Source: Ichthyocystis sparus (GTDB lineage: Bacteria > Pseudomonadota > Gammaproteobacteria > Burkholderiales > 2013Ark19i). From it: 17,617 bases of DNA. The stretch lies in the NCBI RefSeq assembly GCF_900078755.1, contig NZ_FKIH01000057.1; one strand, given 5' to 3'. Each line of letters begins with the position of its first letter. The stretch's first letter is position 1. The translations under genes and the position numbers were made by a program. The notes beneath the pieces are model-generated. The model was not told where the DNA came from and did no database searches. It saw only the letters and a list, made by a program, of their open reading frames with translations. Of this stretch, positions 8,370 to 16,741 are shown piece by piece.

Positions 8370-8759
8370 ATATTAGTATAAGCTGTTGCAATACAAGACA
8401 ACCACAGCGACGTTTGTTTTGTAATTTTTATAACTATATCAGTTTTTACACTAATCAAGCCAATAAGTGCGTTAATCACGTCAGTATCATCAAAGATTAA
8501 GATATTACCTTCCTGATGAAACAGTGATTGGCTGGCCGTATAGTAATTAAAGATAAACAGTGCTTATTACTTCTTGAACTGCGTAACCAACATTTACTTG
8601 TATTTTTTTGCGATATTATATCGTTAGTTAATAAAATCCTTAACGCTAGATACTGATATATTTGTCTACACATGTTGTTAAAGCATGAGCAACCACAAAA
8701 ACCACGTAACCATATAGTAGTGCATTTGGAAACTTTTTCTAACATTGACCACCACACAG
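8370..8759. repeat. Spacer repeat downstream of type 3, copy a
   Basis: Aligns by eye with 15550-15925. Shared landmarks in order are AGTATAAGNTGNTGC, the ATCAGTTTTTACACTAA / GTTAGTTTCCACACTAA pair, CCTGATGAAACAG / CCTGAAACAGCAA, TTGTCTACNNANNTNGTTAAAGCAT, and GGAACTTTTT. It shows that the type 3 genes were duplicated with their 3' flanks. Confidence 0.65.
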
Positions 8760-9375
8760 AACAGTATCCTCTTCTCATTCTCCCTCTTCCATTTCTTGAG
8801 CGACACTTACTACGGCCATAGGAAATGCCTCTCCTGTAATATCTCCTCGAGCTTCATGAAGCTCCATTATTTCATTTAGTGGTTCCCGGATCACGAATTT
8901 CTACTAAAGCATGACCGTTAATAATTACTGGATGAGCACCACATTTTTGCTGAAGGACTTCTTGCAATGCTGCCAATCTTTTCCTATGTTTTCTCTTAGA
9001 CAAATTGTTGCAAGACTAAAACAAACTACAATAGCTACACGCATATTGTACTACCCCAACTGCCATAAGCATACCAATGAATGACAAAGCTAATGAGAGA
9101 ATGCCTATACACTTACTTTTACGTTGGCAGCTGGTACAGTTTTGCTATTAGTTTGATTGTTTCTCGCAGAAACATCATTCACCAATGAGAGTACAGACAG
9201 CGTTACCGCAGAAACAGAAAGCAACGAAGAAGCAAAAGAAGGACCATGGGATACTGACTGCTGGCTAAGAAGCAAGACCCACCTATCTGACCTTGAATTG
9301 TCCACTTCAAAGCTACTTTTACCTTTTGAGGAACATTTAAACCTCGAAAAAATTGGTCTCAGAACATGTAAGCTT
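8760..9375 (-). pseudogene. Decayed type 3 tail-family gene
   Basis: Broken copy of the gene at 15926-16624. The 5' part reads SSFEVDNSRSDR and SHGPSFASSLLSVSA, then VNDVSARNNQT, matching that gene; no ATG remains at the aligned start near 9375. After KVSV a frame change is needed to reach a hydrophobic segment (IGILSLALSFIGMLMAVGVV). A second frame change leads to SKRKHRKRLAALQEVLQQKC and NGHALVEIRDP. A third leads to NEIMELHEARGDITGEAFPM. TGA at 8775-8777 then interrupts the acidic end, after which EEDTV is still readable. The several independent lesions make a sequencing error unlikely. It is the broken member of the left block. Confidence 0.82.
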
Positions 9376-9522
9376 TATACCTTTATACTTATATTATTTC
9401 CATTTAAGGTAATATTTTTAACTATATCTGTTTTAATTATTCCTAAGTGTGTATTGCTACTTATTTTCTTTACACTCACGTTTCCAACGAGAGTGATGGC
9501 TGTTATCTTGTGCAAATCAACG

Positions 9523-9580
9523 CTAAACATTAAATACTTAACAATCAATCAGTCAATTCACAATCAGTCTCATATTTATT
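9523..9580 (-). promoter_or_regulatory. AATTCACA upstream element, copy 2
   Basis: AATTCACA at 9555-9562 followed after seven to eight bases by CATATTT, with AAATCAAC and CTAAACATTAAATA upstream. It lies about 180 bases upstream of the decayed type 3 gene and matches 16742-16788 upstream of the intact type 3 gene, so it is part of the duplicated block. Confidence 0.45.
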
Positions 9581-10274
9581 TTTCTACATTTATACATAAG
9601 GATAAGATTAGATATTTTGGAGGGTTATAGGATGATTTATGGGTAAATAGGCTTATTATATCATTCGTGTAGTGTACTTTTTATGTTCCAATAGGATTTA
9701 ATTTTTATGTATTTATGTGTGAGGTATACAAGTTCTTATTTATGTTAAATATAATTTATATGAGATAATTATCTTCAGATATTTTTTAGTATCTTTGATT
9801 TAATAATTGTATAATATATAATAACAGTGTTTTCTTATATAGTTTTGGTATGTTTCATATACGTAGACGATATAAAATGTAACGTGTTTGGATTGTGTGT
9901 GATGTGGTTGTGTATGGATGTATGTAAAAAGACTAGATTTTATAAATTATGAAATTAGTTAAGTGCTGTAGGCACTAGTACCTTAGTAAGGTATTTGACA
10001 TGAACCCCAAAAATGCATGCACATCGTGCGAAATGCAATTTTGTGTGATCTTGGACAGTATAATAAGTAGTGCTGCAGCGGGATAAATCAATAAATGAGC
10101 ATTATATACCACAGATATGTAAAATGTCTGACATAGTGGAATAGGTATATTTTTTTAGGTATTAAATTTATATTTATACGATTATTCTTTACTAATGTGT
10201 CTAAAATTAAAACGTAATATGCTGATGTTTGCAGGTGTTTTAGCGTCTGCACAGCTTTACTTGCATGTGCCATT
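9581..10274. other. Spacer without recognisable gene
   Basis: AT-rich sequence with TGTG-rich stretches near 9888-9925. Frames present here show random composition. The right end, near 10230-10274, may be the start of the decayed type 1 remnant that follows. Confidence 0.35.
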
Positions 10275-10490
10275 ATAATTATTTTTAATATTGAAGTATC
10301 GTTGCAAGTTATTAGCGTTGGCTTAACATAGAATACTACATGTAGAGTACATATTGCATGCTATTCATGTGCTTATTATTTTATTTAATAGGGTAGGGTA
10401 GATATGTACTACTGAGTATATACAAATTACCTGAAACAAACATAATTTACTTAACGAAATTATGGGAGTTATATACTTCTTGCCCAACTT
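10275..10490 (-). pseudogene. Orphan 5' end and promoter remnant of a type 1 gene
   Basis: The stretch aligns with 14056-14280 of the decayed type 1 locus: TTATTTTTAATATTGAAG, GTATCGTTG, ACAAATTA-like, GTAGAGTA, GCTTATTATTTTATT, a GGGTAGGGTAG run, and CTGAAACAAACATA. It covers only the N-terminal coding part and the upstream block; the rest of the gene is missing. It is a third decayed locus, probably left by an older duplication. Confidence 0.55.
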
Positions 10491-11050
10491 GCGTTTTATG
10501 AAATTAATTGTATGGTGTGAGGAAGTATTAGCGCTACACTTCATATGTAATCTTTTTAGTAATTACTATGAATTTCTATTTTATCAACAATAAGTACGTC
10601 CCACATTAGTAGAGTAGTAGTTTGCTTTCATTAATTTGTTATTCATATATCTAATATGGACCATATTTTTTATTAAGCCTAATATGTTTAGTAATGGTAA
10701 TTTGTGTGAGAAATAGAAATATCACATAACACCAACAACATTTTACAGTACAAGATATATTGTATAATTTCTTTGCATTCCAACTTATTCTTTATGCCAA
10801 ACCAATAATCATAGTTTCTATAGACAGAAGTTTTATATTTATATATTACCGATGTTGTTTCATTGAGGCAAGAATTTCGGGCTTTACTACTCACTACTGT
10901 AAACTGAAATGTAATTGACACCTTAACGTGAGTTATGCTGCATCACATATACGTGAATACGCGTCATTCATATGAGTTAGATTTTAAACCTATGTATACT
11001 AACTCTACGCGTAACACTAATATACTTTGCGTGCGTAACATATTTTTTCT
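10491..11050. other. AT-rich spacer
   Basis: No gene is supported. A minus-strand frame at 10688-10921 opens with GTG and has AT-driven composition (many Lys, Tyr, Ile, Cys) without family similarity, so it is treated as chance. Confidence 0.35.
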
Positions 11051-11149
11051 CTACTTACTCCCACAATTCTTCATCAACGAAAAATCAAGGAGCTCGCGGT
11101 CTAACACATCACCTGTAGGTGCGTACATAACAGCACCTAGAGGTAACAT
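11051..11149 (-). CDS. Possible small protein or gene remnant (32 aa)
   Basis: A minus-strand frame reads MLPLGAVMYAPTGDVLDREL then LDFSLMKNCGSK and stops at TAG (11051-11053). The composition is balanced and the stretch is richer in G+C than its surroundings. Six codons before the ATG (HNKRGQ) are open after a TAG. HNKRGQMLPLGAV resembles NNRGRWSPLGAV, which is the translation just past the stop of the gene at 11419-11886, so it could be the 3' relic of a duplicate rather than an independent gene. No strong ribosome binding site is visible. Confidence 0.25.
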   Translation of the reverse strand: MLPLGAVMYAPTGDVLDRELLDFSLMKNCGSK

Positions 11150-11418
11150 TTGCCCGCGTTTGTTATGCTAGAACGATGTATGTTTTATTCCATATAGAAT
11201 GTGCACCAGATATTTTACGACCACACACTTCATGACTTCACACTTTAACGACTAGTTCTCAATCTAGTGATAATTCTCATCTAGCCGTCGGCAGTGTCTT
11301 AAGTGTTAAGATTACTGGACGGCAGCATATACAATCCTGGCAATAACATTACCAAAAAGAGCATTGGACAACATGATTGCACGGCCCCTAAAGGCGACCA
11401 TCTTCCCCTGTTATTTTT
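11150..11418 (-). other. 3' flank of the acidic repeat gene, with possible degenerate duplicate
   Basis: Past the stop of the gene at 11419-11886 the same frame stays open for about 38 codons (KNNRGRWSPLGAVQSCC and a hydrophobic stretch, to TAA near 11297), which may mean the gene once extended further. A second frame at 11160-11240 (MKCVVVKYLVHILYGIKHTS) precedes the small frame at 11051-11149. The region looks like two decayed copies of one segment. Confidence 0.3.
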
Positions 11419-11886
11419 TCATCCCCCTTCAGTACAATCCACAAAGACAAATTGTTCTTCTTCCTCTGGTTCTGGTCCATGTAGCCACTGCAACAAACGC
11501 ATCTCTAAAAACACACCACGCATCCCAACACCTTCATCCATCAAGACCCTCCCAGCTTGTGCAAAAACCCGTTCCGGAACGCCTAAATCAGCAAAATCGC
11601 GCAAAACATGCACCTCAGGCCCACCCGGAACAGCAACTACCGCACCCAAAAAACGCGCGTCACGCCAATGCATCTCAAGTGGTTCAAAATGATCCTCTAG
11701 AGCATCTTCCAACTGCACCTCGGGTTCTTCAGCAGCTTCCCCTTGATCCTCTGGAACATCTTCCAACTGCACCTCGGGTTCTTCAGCAACTTCCTCCGCA
11801 ATATCCTCCAGCTGCGCTCCAGGTCTAAAATTACCAATGTTGTTGTTAGCCACATCCTCTCCTTTTGTCCCCACCTGCAATGACAC
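11419..11886 (-). CDS. Acidic repeat-containing protein, GTG start (155 aa)
   Basis: The frame opens with GTG at 11886, which has GGAG eight bases upstream. The protein has a short N-terminus (MSLQVGTKGEDVANNN), an acidic region with two 18-residue repeats (residues 35-52 and 53-70, each beginning EEPEVQLED), a middle part (RFLGAVVAVPGGPEVHVL), and an end with RLLQWLHGPEPEEEEQFVF. It has no membrane segment or signal peptide. G+C is about 50% by hand count of two lines, against about 25-35% around it. The only ATG, at 11912, is out of frame because of a 26-base duplication (11861-11912). Plus-strand frames across the region are shadows with Pro/His/Gln-rich translations. Small acidic repeat proteins occur among Anaplasmataceae effectors, but no known repeat is recognised. 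Function is unknown. Confidence 0.68.
   Translation of the reverse strand: MSLQVGTKGEDVANNNIGNFRPGAQLEDIAEEVAEEPEVQLEDVPEDQGEAAEEPEVQLEDALEDHFEPLEMHWRDARFLGAVVAVPGGPEVHVLRDFADLGVPERVFAQAGRVLMDEGVGMRGVFLEMRLLQWLHGPEPEEEEQFVFVDCTEGG
11707..11800 (-). repeat. 54-bp repeat within the acidic gene
   Basis: Two copies with a 54-base period begin at 11707 and 11761 on the plus strand; the first 27 bases are identical and the remainder diverges. They encode the 18-residue repeats starting EEPEVQLED. Confidence 0.85.
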
Positions 11887-11912
11887 CCTTTCGTCTCCAC
11901 CTGTAATGACAT
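11861..11912 (-). repeat. 26-bp duplication spanning the start codon
   Basis: On the minus strand ATGTCATTACAGGTGGAG (from 11912) is followed 26 bases later by GTGTCATTGCAGGTGGGG (from 11886), each ending ACNAAAGG. The unit is not a multiple of three, so the ATG in the first copy reads out of frame while the GTG in the second reads into the acidic protein. With one unit, ATG would read directly into the acidic frame. Confidence 0.88.
11895..11898 (-). promoter_or_regulatory. Shine-Dalgarno-like GGAG for the GTG at 11886
   Basis: GGAG eight bases before the GTG lies inside the first copy of the 26-base repeat, so the duplication itself may have supplied the new ribosome binding site. Confidence 0.45.
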
Positions 11913-12070
11913 TTAAGGCTAGAAGATCACGCCAACAACTTCATTCTTGGGATTAATTGTTTGCCAGACAGGACAGACAGTCACTTATTACCACTTCATT
12001 TTAATTATTATGATACTATTTTGCTACAAAGTAGCTCCATCCGCTACCACGCCGCTGCGTTTCCAAGAAT

Positions 12071-12125
12071 CGTGACATATAAATCAATGATCAAATATTA
12101 CTTAATTCACAGTTCCATATTTTTT
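12071..12125 (-). promoter_or_regulatory. AATTCACA upstream element, copy 3
   Basis: AATTCACA at 12104-12111, followed by GTTC and CATATTTTTTT, with CGTGACATATAAATCAA upstream. It lies about 190 bases upstream of the acidic gene and matches copies 2 and 4 although that gene is unrelated to type 3. Confidence 0.45.
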
Positions 12126-12984
12126 TTGATGGAAATAGATGTAGATGTAGATGTTAGATGTGTTAGATGTAGGTGTGCGTAAATACTTGGTTAATTGTAA
12201 GAAAACAAAGTTACATGTGCAAGGGTAAATGTAACATTGTACATCTTATATTCATAGTTTACGGCTATAGTAACGCTTGATTTGTGATACTTAGAGGCAC
12301 ACTAATTATGATGCTCATACTGTAAGAGTTAAGAATGGTGATTTTAAGAATGGTGATTATTACTTATAGAGAATCTTGAGTGCCTGTTGAGTGCCTGAAA
12401 TGTTAGTTTCAATAACATTATTTATAACAATATATCATTGATTGAGGAGAATATTATCATTTCTGACATTACATCATATTTACTGCTAATAAGCATGGCT
12501 TGTGCTTTTTGTTTTTAAAGTAAATTGTATTGATTTAATGATAGGCCGTAAGTAAATTAGTACTGACAAATATAAATATATATACATATAGAATGAAATG
12601 CACCATTTCTATCATGCACTTACAGTGCACTAAGACGTTCGCAATGTATCATGAGTAAATAAGTTCTTCTAGTTTAGATTCTGGTAATTTTTCTTTGTGC
12701 TTTGTAAATTTGGTAACAAAAATATAATTAAGCAAAATTTAAACACTGACCGTGATTATCGTATACGATAGTAGTCTTTATCACTTGTGTAAGTGTAGCA
12801 AGTATGAGTGTTGATTAATTAAAATAACTGATGGGCATTTTTATTTTATATTGTGCATATTTTTTTAATTGTAACAGTACACAGAATATCGTGCGTACAA
12901 CCGTACCTATATTTATTGTAACTAGCTCCTTATAGATATATATGTTCCTTATTTGAAGGATTTTTTATTTGATACTGCTAATAT
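12126..12984. other. Long AT-rich spacer
   Basis: Starts with a GATGTA microrepeat (about 12136-12172). The rest is AT-rich (about 23% G+C in the line at 12541 by hand count) with no frame of coding character and no recognisable RNA. Confidence 0.4.
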
Positions 12985-13200
12985 GTATGTTAGCTATGAT
13001 ATACAATATGTTACAAAGAAATTATGTAAGAATATGTAATATTTTAGTTGCTGTGTGATGTTTTGCGGTATTGATAGTGTTATGTGTCACATATCTGTAC
13101 GATCTATCACACAATCTTGTTAATGCAGATTAGTGTCCGCGCATGCACAGAAATAGTACTGATATATGTACTATTTTTGTAGGTAATGCAGTATGATTTT
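12985..13200. repeat. Spacer repeat downstream of type 1, copy c (diverged)
   Basis: Matches the 3' flanks of the intact type 1 genes: TTTTGCGGTATTGATAGTG and GTTATG at about 13061-13084 versus 5020-5045, and TGATATATGTACT followed by TAGGTAATGCAG at 13159-13191 versus 5126-5155. It marks the left edge of the second duplicated block. Confidence 0.6.
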
Positions 13201-13465
13201 TAGCGAAATTAATGCTTAGGTGAGAGTAATTCATAGAGTAGCTGTCTCAATTATCTCAATTTCTATTAACTTCACTTACTACTATAATACAAACGTTCTA
13301 TCCCTATTTTTATTATTTATAATGTTAACAACAATACTGTGACTACTGTAAGGATAAGATAGATCTGAGTAGTACATTTGTATTATTTTTACTTACAAGT
13401 CAAGAGTGACAGGTTAAGAGGTTTTTTAATATTACAGATATTATATTTTACGACGCCCAGAGTAC

Positions 13466-14137
13466 CTACACGATGTCTTACTCTCCCCATTCTTCTCTTT
13501 CTTCTTATACTTGATCACCATCCATGATAATCACGAGTATTACTTCTCTTGAAATATATTTCGATCCTCACCGTGCTTAACAAAGTTATACTATTTCACC
13601 TAGATGGTTATTTGGGCATGATGTTTTTCCATAACATGACTTTTATGTTGAATGACAGTATTATTATCTTCCGAAGTAGCTCCTTGTTGAAAATTAGCTC
13701 TTTAATTATTTTTATCTTGTATCTTCTTTATTTGTTTAACCAAACGACGTAACTGTCATTATCACTAATATCTCTAATAAACACTATGCTATTTCTATCA
13801 AGTGTATTAATCTAGTACTTTTATATACAGCATTAGTACCTATTACGGTGCCTATTGTTGTAATAGACGTTGTAACTTCTTCTAGTATTTTGATTGCTTG
13901 TATAATTTTCTTAAAGTAACTTCAGTAGCAAAATCTCAAGTAAAGATACGAATGAACTCGAAACCAGATTTATTACTCTTGAGGATAATTGCATTTCCTG
14001 TTTCGTTGAACATTTTATTGGTGCGCTGCTATCTACGCTAGCATGGATATTAACATTATTTTTAATATTGGAAGCGGAGGTATCGTTGACAAATTATTAA
14101 CTTCAGCGTTACCTGGAGCACTATCTGTAGAGTATAT
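13466..14137 (-). pseudogene. Decayed type 1 tail-family gene
   Basis: Broken copy of the gene at 5446-6135, alignable over its whole length. The tail still reads REVILVIIMDGDQV, stop, EEREEWGE, stop, DIV, stop, against GEVIPMVAMGGNQG, EEREEEDAV in the intact gene. The last stop is TAG at 13466-13468. The RDPDD region and both hydrophobic segments are disrupted by frame changes, and the start, expected near 14137, is lost (AGTATATG where the intact gene has TTCATATCATG on the plus strand). The upstream block is also still visible. The plus-strand frames over this stretch are shadows. Confidence 0.8.
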
Positions 14138-14214
14138 GTTGCGTACTACTCATTTACTTATTATTTTATTCATTATGGTAGAGCAGGGTAGAGCACTGAG
14201 AGTATATAAATTAT

Positions 14215-14280
14215 TTGAAACAAGTATAGTTTGTTTAAATAAATAATATGAAATTCATATATTACTCACTTGACTTAATG
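14215..14280 (-). promoter_or_regulatory. Relic of the type 1 upstream block, copy c
   Basis: TTGAAACAAGTATAGTTTG, AATAAATAATATGAAA and ATATATTACTCACTTG correspond to 6226-6280. It supports homology of promoters as well as genes. Confidence 0.45.
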
Positions 14281-14389
14281 TTACTTAGTGAGATCAGTAG
14301 TAGTATGTATGGTACGTGGTGACATCATTTACGTGCAAGCTTTCACTATGTTTTCGACATGAACATGATATTATGACTTGGATTGCTAT

Positions 14390-14790
14390 TAACTTGTAAC
14401 CTTACATTGATGCTAATAAACTAGCACAGCCACAATTAGTATCGTAGACGGGGCTATGGCCGTGTTTTCGATACTAGTCTTTATCATGTATATGGCTTCG
14501 GATGATATATTTATTGATAAGTAAATATTATGCTTATTTCAAAGGTTTATTTTAATTTTATGCGCGTATTTGATACATTTTTACCAATGATTATCTTTAT
14601 ATCGACCTTGTATTTGTATGCTCATAGACCTTAATTGATGTAGATTCAGTTTTGGTTTGTTTTTTTAACATTTATAATGCGTGGTATACACTTACTCTAT
14701 GCAGTTTGTATAATTTTTGTGCCGTAATTAGTATATATGTGATGTTTGAGTAATTTTTCATTGTGCTTCATATAAGGTTACAAATTATAT
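14390..14790. repeat. Spacer repeat downstream of type 2, copy b
   Basis: Counterpart of about 6390-6800: GTATAATTTTTGTGCC, GATGTTTGAGTAA and TTCATATAAGGTTACAAATT at about 14708-14790. In this copy the flank joins the tail of the decayed type 2 gene directly, so about 200 bases, including the acidic end and stop codon, appear deleted. Confidence 0.6.
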
Positions 14791-15415
14791 TTGAGAACTA
14801 CCAATAACCATGAGGATTGCTTCTTCTGGAATATATTTCCATCCCTCTGTGCTTCACGTAGTTCTACTATTTTTATTTTACCTTATAGGTTGTATGGATC
14901 ATAATGGCTTCAACTACATCATGTGTAGGCAAATGCTTGCATTACCACCTTGATTAGCAACGTACAAGGCCCCTTCCTGATTGTCTTGAAGTGTGATGCC
15001 TACAGATACATTATAGTAGTTAAACTACTATACATTCTAGCAGCAAGATAAGCAAATCGCTGCAATCTAACCACGACAACACTGCAAATATAAGTGCTGC
15101 ACTATTACTTGCACTTATGTTCGTGCTGTTATCCATAAGTCAGGTATAAGTACTGAGAACAGATATTTCTGTCGTAACAGTAGATGGTGTAGTGCTTTAG
15201 CAGAGTTTGATTGCTCTGTTCTGAAACATATTAGGCCAATGATATTTATGCAGAGAGTGTTGGCATGAGTAATTACCGAGACGAAATGCAAGAGAATCAA
15301 CCTACTTTTTGAGGATGGGATTTTTCTTCACATATTGAACTACCTACGGTAGAACTACTATCTCCCACTATGAAGAATCAATGCACTCAACTCGCTATAC
15401 TCTATTGACTGTACT
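14791..15415 (-). pseudogene. Decayed type 2 tail-family gene
   Basis: Broken copy of the gene at 6956-7660. SVLSTYT, then TGA at 15140-15142, then LMDNSTNIS matches SVLSTYTQLMDNSTNIT, so a Gln codon has become a stop. The tail reads VELREAQR in one frame and WKYIPEEAILMVIGSS in another, matching GEIMELHE and GHLPAEIIPMVIMGG. RDPDD is lost and the acidic end is deleted. The start, expected near 15415, is not intact. It is the second broken member of the right block. Confidence 0.8.
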
Positions 15416-15549
15416 AGTTTACATATATTTATACAATATCTCATCTATGAGAATTATCATTTTTACTATTACTGTGTAGTTTTGTTAGGTAGGTAGTAAC
15501 TAGTTGAGCAGTACTCTGTAAATCATGGAAACAGTATCCATTTCCAATA

Positions 15550-15925
15550 TCAGTATAAGTTGCTGCTCGTTGTATGAGAAATTACTGCGGGCACTCATTT
15601 TATAGTTTTTGTGACTATGTTAGTTTCCACACTAAGTGAGATAATAAGCTCATTGATTACGGTTATAGTATAAAGGTTGCAGATATTGTTTGCCTGAAAC
15701 AGCAACAAGCTGACTTTATCATAGTAAAGAGAAACGGTGCTATTTATCAAATTGCGTAGCTATTATCATTTACGTATTTTTTCTGTGGTGCTCGACTGGT
15801 ACTTAGTAAAATCTCCAACAGGCAGATATGCAGATAATTGTCTACGAACATCGTTAAAGCATTAGCACTTATAAAAGCCATGTGCTTGTAACACGTTACC
15901 TGGAACTTTTTTTCCAATGGACTAT
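15550..15925. repeat. Spacer repeat downstream of type 3, copy b
   Basis: 3' flank of the intact type 3 gene, matching 8370-8759 landmark by landmark up to GGAACTTTTT just outside the stop codon. No coding frame is supported here or in the adjoining 15416-15549. Confidence 0.65.
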
Positions 15926-16624
15926 TTACACAGCATCTTCTGCTTCCTCTTCCCCCTCTTCATCCGCCTCTCCTTCTCCTATTTGAGGAGCACCCATCCT
16001 AATTATAGGAAACACTTGCATTGGAACATGTCCCCACCCCCATCCCCATCCTGGTTCATGAAGTTCCATTATTTCACCCCGGGGATCATCGGGATCACGA
16101 CCCCCCATTAAAGCATTACCATTAGGAGCTCCTTCCAGATCAATAACACCTCCCAGAACATTTTCTGGTTGATCGACAACATCTCCTTGTTGTTGATCAT
16201 CTTCTAGCCCTGCTCTTGTTCTGTATTCTCTCAGAATTAAAAATCCTACTACAACAAAAATAAATACTAAAAGTATAAGACTCCACAATACTGTAGATGC
16301 TATAGTCATTGCAGTGTTTTCATGATTCACAGAGAGGGGTGTAGTGGCGACACTGGGTGTAGTGGCGACACTGAGAGAAGTTGATGTGGCATCGCTAGTA
16401 AGAGATGTAACGCTGTCAGTTGCCGCCGAAACTTCCTCCATCAATGCTAATACAGATAGCACCGCTGCTGAAACAGAAAATAGTGAAGGCGAACGACCAT
16501 GGGAGGATGTTAACCTCTGATTCTGAGTACGGCCTCCTTCCTCCAGTCTTGAATTATTTACTTCAGAGCTGCCTTCATCTTCTGATGAAAATTCAGACCT
16601 TGAAGAACCAGCCTCTGATCTCAT
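15926..16624 (-). CDS. Two-segment membrane protein with conserved acidic tail, type 3 (232 aa)
   Basis: The ATG at 16624 has GGGAG seven bases upstream. The protein has a hydrophilic N-terminus rich in Ser, Glu and Arg (1-46), a hydrophobic segment (about 47-66, ending EEVSAA), a Thr/Ser-rich linker with the repeat SVATTP (twice), a second hydrophobic segment (about 108-131) followed by REYRTR, an acidic spacer with DDQQQGDVVDQ, and the family tail: PNGNALMGGRDPDD, GEIMELHE, the Trp-Gly run GWGWGWGHV, PMQVFPIIRMG and an acidic end EEEAEDAV. The tail is the most divergent of the intact set (IRMGAPQ for VAMGG). It is the intact type 3 member of the right block; the broken partner is at 8760-9375. 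Function is unknown. Confidence 0.84.
   Translation of the reverse strand: MRSEAGSSRSEFSSEDEGSSEVNNSRLEEGGRTQNQRLTSSHGRSPSLFSVSAAVLSVLALMEEVSAATDSVTSLTSDATSTSLSVATTPSVATTPLSVNHENTAMTIASTVLWSLILLVFIFVVVGFLILREYRTRAGLEDDQQQGDVVDQPENVLGGVIDLEGAPNGNALMGGRDPDDPRGEIMELHEPGWGWGWGHVPMQVFPIIRMGAPQIGEGEADEEGEEEAEDAV
16338..16373 (-). repeat. 18-bp perfect direct repeat in type 3 gene
   Basis: GGTGTAGTGGCGACACTG occurs twice back to back (16338-16355, 16356-16373, plus strand) and encodes SVATTP twice in the linker between the two hydrophobic segments. It preserves the frame. Confidence 0.9.
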
Positions 16625-16631
16625 AACCTTA

Positions 16632-16636
16632 CTCCC
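16632..16636 (-). promoter_or_regulatory. Shine-Dalgarno-like GGGAG for the ATG at 16624
   Basis: GGGAG lies seven bases before the ATG, the strongest such site in the window, and supports bacterial translation and this start. Confidence 0.55.
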
Positions 16637-16741
16637 TTATTGTATTTTTTTGTGAGCCGCACTTACGTGCCCGTATCATCGTGCTGTTACTTATTCTAGT
16701 CTTGTTTCTCGTTCACAACACACAGGGGGTGTTATCGCATA

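Noticed and set aside
8497..8778. Minus-strand frame of 93 residues rich in Cys and Trp
   Set aside because: It overlaps the end of the decayed type 3 gene in another frame and then runs through the noncoding flank shared with 15550-15925, where the frame is not kept.
9157..9630. Plus-strand frame of 157 residues
   Set aside because: It is antisense to the decayed type 3 gene and its upstream region and is not open in the homologous region at 16420-16790 beyond a short stretch.
11303..11828. Two plus-strand frames over the acidic gene
   Set aside because: Their translations are Pro/His/Gln-rich mirror readings of an acidic repeat gene, and both start in different sequence with no ribosome binding site.
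1269..11886. Homology between the tail of the gene at 1269-2690 and the acidic gene, based on DHFE and LLQxL
   Set aside because: Both matches are four or five residues long and occur in opposite order in the two proteins.
11697..11912. Minus-strand frame from the ATG at 11912
   Set aside because: It reads the first 26-base copy and then a Lys/Arg/Trp-rich shifted frame of the acidic repeats; it is the out-of-frame product of the duplication.
15115..15300. Minus-strand frame of 61 residues
   Set aside because: It lies within the decayed type 2 gene and is mostly in the wrong frame relative to the intact paralog.
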